Under the pieces are notes generated by a model. It saw only the letters and a list, made by a program, of their open reading frames with translations, was not told where the DNA came from and made no database searches. Positions 61,362-64,000 of a DNA stretch of 64,000 bases are shown here, in pieces. Source of the DNA: Novosphingobium kaempferiae. GTDB taxonomy: Bacteria > Pseudomonadota > Alphaproteobacteria > Sphingomonadales > Sphingomonadaceae. The position numbers and the translations under genes are program-made. The number at the start of each line of letters is the position of its first letter. The stretch's first letter is position 1. The stretch covers positions 3,534,001 to 3,598,000 of the forward strand of contig NZ_CP089301.1 in NCBI RefSeq assembly GCF_021227995.1, read 5' to 3'.

Positions 61362-62548
61362 GGCAGGGTTCCGGCGGGATGGCGCGCGGTTTCGGCGCGA
61401 ACGAACTGGCGGAAGGCGGCGCGACGCAGGCGGCCGCCGATGGCTATGGAGAGTCGGCCAATTCCGCGACGCTCACGCCAGAGATGGTCGATCATCGGGT
61501 GATCGGCGCTGGCGCAACTGTCGCTCCACGCGATCCCCGCGCGTTCCAGAATGCGCAGGTTCTCGATCTGGAGCAGAACGCCGGGCGAGAAGCGCGAATA
61601 GGTCTCATCGAATGCGGTCTTGAACGAATAGGCACCCGGCGGCGTCAGGAATGTCGCCAGCATGGCGATGGGCCTGCCGTCCAGCTTCAGGGTCAGGCGT
61701 TCGAGCCGCCCGCGCGCAGCCGCGCCGTTAAGCGCATCATGGAACAGCCTTGCGGTGCCGTTAGCCGAAGCAAGGGCAGAGCCTGCCTTGCCTTTCCACC
61801 CTCCAGATTCCAGTGCTAGGAAGCTCTCACACCAACGCGCCACGCCTTCGGCATCGGTACGCCGTTCGAAGACGACGCTGCCCTCTTCCGCCAGCCGATT
61901 GGCCTGCCGCCGCAGTTCCTTGCGCTTCTTGCCGGTCAGTGAGGCTTCCAGATAGGCCTCGGGCGAAAGCTTGGAAGCCAGCATAGCGCGTGACTCCCGA
62001 TGGACGATCTCGATCTGCCGACCTTCGTTCGAGGCGACTGCCTCCAGCGCTGTGTGAAGAGGGCCGCCGAGCACGATTCCACGCAAATGCATGAAGAGTG
62101 CCGCGCCGGGACTATCGTCGGCCCAGCGCAGGACCGCCTGCCAGAACGGAACTTCCGTACCCCGTGCCACCAGCGGCACGCCGCAGAAGCAGTTGGAGTG
62201 CAGCCAGTTCGACATTTGCGGAACCGGCCAGCGGTAATAGCGCGATGCTCGCTCGATCGGGAGCAGTCCCGCGAGTTTGCCGCCCTGCTCGTAGCGCAGA
62301 ACCATAAGGCGATCGGTGCCCGGAAGGTGCCGCAACGAAGGCAGGAGGTACCAGCTCTCGAAGAAGGGATTGGGCTCGCTTGCGCGGGCGGCGAGCCCGT
62401 CCCAGTCCGCGACTTCAGCTTCAAGCGACCGCCACGGAACGCATGTCAGACGACCGATCGGCGCGCGCGACGGTGAAGCCTCGGCGTCGAGCGCCGAGGA
62501 GCCGTATTCACGGTGCGCCTCGCTTGCCACTTGATGCGATCCCGCCAC
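61358..62548 (-). CDS. BioF2/CelD-like GNAT acyltransferase
   Basis: A 396-residue protein of the Acetyltransf_6 (BioF2-like) group. Key parts are FFESWYLLPSL near residue 62, SLTGKKRKELRRQANRLAEEG near 205, and the GNAT core LTLKLDGRPIAMLATFL with FKTAFDETYSRFSPGVLLQI near 300. Relatives add acyl or aminoacyl groups, often in envelope or polysaccharide synthesis. It starts at GTG 62548 (weak ribosome-binding site; GTG 62530 is also possible). It is coupled to the cupin-like gene downstream. Confidence 0.82.
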   Translation of the reverse strand: MAGSHQVASEAHREYGSSALDAEASPSRAPIGRLTCVPWRSLEAEVADWDGLAARASEPNPFFESWYLLPSLRHLPGTDRLMVLRYEQGGKLAGLLPIERASRYYRWPVPQMSNWLHSNCFCGVPLVARGTEVPFWQAVLRWADDSPGAALFMHLRGIVLGGPLHTALEAVASNEGRQIEIVHRESRAMLASKLSPEAYLEASLTGKKRKELRRQANRLAEEGSVVFERRTDAEGVARWCESFLALESGGWKGKAGSALASANGTARLFHDALNGAAARGRLERLTLKLDGRPIAMLATFLTPPGAYSFKTAFDETYSRFSPGVLLQIENLRILERAGIAWSDSCASADHPMIDHLWRERRGIGRLSIAIGGRLRRAAFRQFVRAETARHPAGTLP

Positions 62549-62630
62549 TTGCTTGACACCCCGATTGCCGGGACGTTTCGCTTTCTTGGCCGAGATTAGC
62601 GCCCAGAAATCAAGGAAACGCTAACGGGAA

Positions 62631-62656
62631 CGCCCTTCCCGCGAAGGAGAAGGGCG
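62631..62656 (-). terminator. Hairpin terminator of hppA
   Basis: CGCCCTTC and GAAGGGCG form a perfect eight-base stem with a 10-base loop, nine bases beyond the hppA stop. On the minus strand it is followed by TTCCCGTTAG, a weak T-tract. Confidence 0.55.
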
Positions 62657-62664
62657 CCGTTGTT

Positions 62665-64000
62665 TCATCCGGCCGCCATTGCCGCGAGCAGCAGCAGGGC
62701 GACGATGTTGGTGATCTTTATCATCGGGTTGACGGCCGGTCCTGCGGTATCCTTGTAGGGATCGCCTACGGTATCGCCGGTGACGGCCGCCTTGTGGGCG
62801 TCGGAACCCTTTCCACCATGGTTGCCGTCCTCGATGTACTTCTTGGCGTTATCCCACGCGCCACCGCCCGAGGTCATCGAAAGGGCCACGAACAGCCCGC
62901 CGACGATCACGCCGAGCAGCAGCGCGCCGAGAGCCGCGAAGCCGTTCTGTGGTCCGGCGACCCAGCCGATCACGCAGTAGACTGCGATCGGCGCCAGCAC
63001 CGGCAGCAGCGAGGGGATTATCATCTCCTTGATCGCCGCCTTGGTGACGAGGTCGACCGTGCGCGCATAGTCGGGCTTCTCGGCATAGGTCATGATGCCC
63101 GGCTTTTCGCGGAACTGTTCACGCACGTCGACCACCACGTCGCCCGCCGCACGCCCCACCGCCGTCATGCCCATCGCGCCGAACAGGTAAGGGAGCAGCG
63201 CTCCCAGCAGCAGGCCGACGATGACGTAGGGGTTCTCCAGACTGAAATCGACCTTCAGGTTCGGGAAGAACTCGCGTAGATCGGTGGTGTAGGCGGCGAA
63301 GAGCACCAGCGCCGCGAGGCCCGCCGAGCCGATGGCGTAACCCTTGGTGACGGCCTTGGTGGTGTTGCCCACCGCATCGAGCGCGTCCGTCTTCTCACGC
63401 ACCGCATCGTCGAGGCCCGCCATCTCGGCAATGCCACCCGCATTGTCGGTGACGGGGCCATAGGCGTCGAGCGCCACGACCATGCCCGCCAGCGCCAGCA
63501 TTGCGGTGGCTGCATATGCGATGCCCAGCAGTCCAGCCAGTTGGTAGGCGATAATGATGCCCGCAACGATCACGATGGTCGGCAGCGCAGTGGCCTCAAG
63601 GCTGATTGCAAGGCCCTGGATTACGTTGGTCCCGTGGCCGGTCACCGACGCCTTGGCGATCGAGCGGACCGGACGATAGTTGGTACCAGTATAGTACTCG
63701 GTGATCCAGATGATGAGCCCGGTGATCGCGAGGCCGACGAGGGCGCAGTAGAACAGTGTGCGGCCGTTGAAGTCGCCTCCGGCAATGGCCGTTTCCATGT
63801 CGCCGAGCGCGTGGGAAATGGCCCACCAGATCGCCGGGATCGACAGTACTGCCGTTACCAGGAAGCCCTTGTACATGGCTCCCATGATGTTCTTTCCGCC
63901 GCCGAGGCGCACGAAATAGGTGCCGATGATCGAAGTGACGATGCACACGCCGCCGATCAGAAGGGGCAGGGCCATCATCGCGCTCAGGTTGTCCGCGCCC
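62665..64000 (-). CDS. hppA: Proton-translocating inorganic pyrophosphatase (K+-insensitive type), N-terminus cut by window edge
   Basis: The last 445 or so residues of a membrane-bound pyrophosphatase. It has many membrane segments and the conserved [20 protein letters not shown] and [16 protein letters not shown]. The lysine in [10 protein letters not shown] (where K+-dependent enzymes have alanine) marks the K+-independent type. [20 protein letters not shown] and a C-terminal membrane helix complete it. It pumps protons across the inner membrane with the energy of pyrophosphate, which the CoA ligases and CysDN here produce. The start lies beyond 64000. Confidence 0.96.
   Translation of the reverse strand, partial: GADNLSAMMALPLLIGGVCIVTSIIGTYFVRLGGGKNIMGAMYKGFLVTAVLSIPAIWWAISHALGDMETAIAGGDFNGRTLFYCALVGLAITGLIIWITEYYTGTNYRPVRSIAKASVTGHGTNVIQGLAISLEATALPTIVIVAGIIIAYQLAGLLGIAYAATAMLALAGMVVALDAYGPVTDNAGGIAEMAGLDDAVREKTDALDAVGNTTKAVTKGYAIGSAGLAALVLFAAYTTDLREFFPNLKVDFSLENPYVIVGLLLGALLPYLFGAMGMTAVGRAAGDVVVDVREQFREKPGIMTYAEKPDYARTVDLVTKAAIKEMIIPSLLPVLAPIAVYCVIGWVAGPQNGFAALGALLLGVIVGGLFVALSMTSGGGAWDNAKKYIEDGNHGGKGSDAHKAAVTGDTVGDPYKDTAGPAVNPMIKITNIVALLLLAAMAAG

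Overview
The window looks like about 64 kb of chromosome from a sphingomonad alphaproteobacterium, most likely Novosphingobium or a close relative. The support is high GC content, TonB-dependent receptors, a bifunctional cysNC, a potassium-insensitive-type proton pyrophosphatase, the infA-maf-RNase-yacG block, and intergenic palindromes of the TCGTCATTGCGAG...CAATCC type. The genus is an inference. I saw no rRNA, CRISPR array, insertion sequence or phage gene. Gene starts were chosen by eye from start codons, ribosome-binding sites and overlaps.

From 1 to 46.4 kb the window is dominated by CoA-thioester catabolism, interrupted once by sulfate assimilation. The parts are: a partial crotonase (1-422); two related 3-ketosteroid-dehydrogenase-like flavoproteins (614-2305, 8141-9889); an orphan E1 alpha/beta 2-oxoacid dehydrogenase pair preceded by a 73-residue solo LuxR-type DNA-binding protein (2695-5189); a Rieske ferredoxin plus acyl-CoA dehydrogenase pair (7987 down to 5410) divergent from a flavoprotein-SDR-acyl-CoA dehydrogenase pair operon (8141-12841); a LuxR regulator; cysD-cysNC-cysQ (14039-17641); a TetR regulator with an AcuI-like reductase, acyl-CoA ligase, SnoaL-like protein and MarR regulator (17869-22420); an SDR-aldehyde dehydrogenase-TetR operon (22739-25706); a crotonase and a fused double acyl-CoA dehydrogenase divergent from a metal-dependent hydrolase (25854-30595); an IclR regulator divergent from a long crotonase (30692-32833); and a tight minus-strand operon of two family III CoA-transferases, a ligase, a small unknown protein and an amidohydrolase (38486 down to 32732). 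A small exported protein, a thiolase-MarR pair, and an MFS exporter, TonB receptor and DapB-like oxidoreductase (38821-46376) complete it. The acyl-CoA dehydrogenase subunit pairs, the fused dehydrogenase and the KstD-like flavoproteins recall steroid or other polycyclic/isoprenoid degradation. No ring-cleaving oxygenase lies in the window, so the substrate is unproven.

From 46.4 to 64 kb the content is mostly housekeeping and envelope: a tripartite RND efflux system, tRNA-Phe, yacG, an RNase E/G-like protein, maf, infA, a TonB-dependent-receptor-like barrel with a large glycine-rich insert carrying two 55-residue repeats, uvrC, a DUF2061 membrane protein, a JmjC/cupin-like protein overlapping a BioF2/GNAT-like acyltransferase, and the C-terminal part of hppA.

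The observations most worth following up are the apparently circularly permuted family III CoA-transferase (34165-35364), the repeat-bearing receptor insert (about 56806-57600), the SnoaL-like protein whose Tyr/Asp/His spacing matches the bile acid dehydratase BaiE, and a near-identical 20-bp operator-like element in front of two separate catabolic units.
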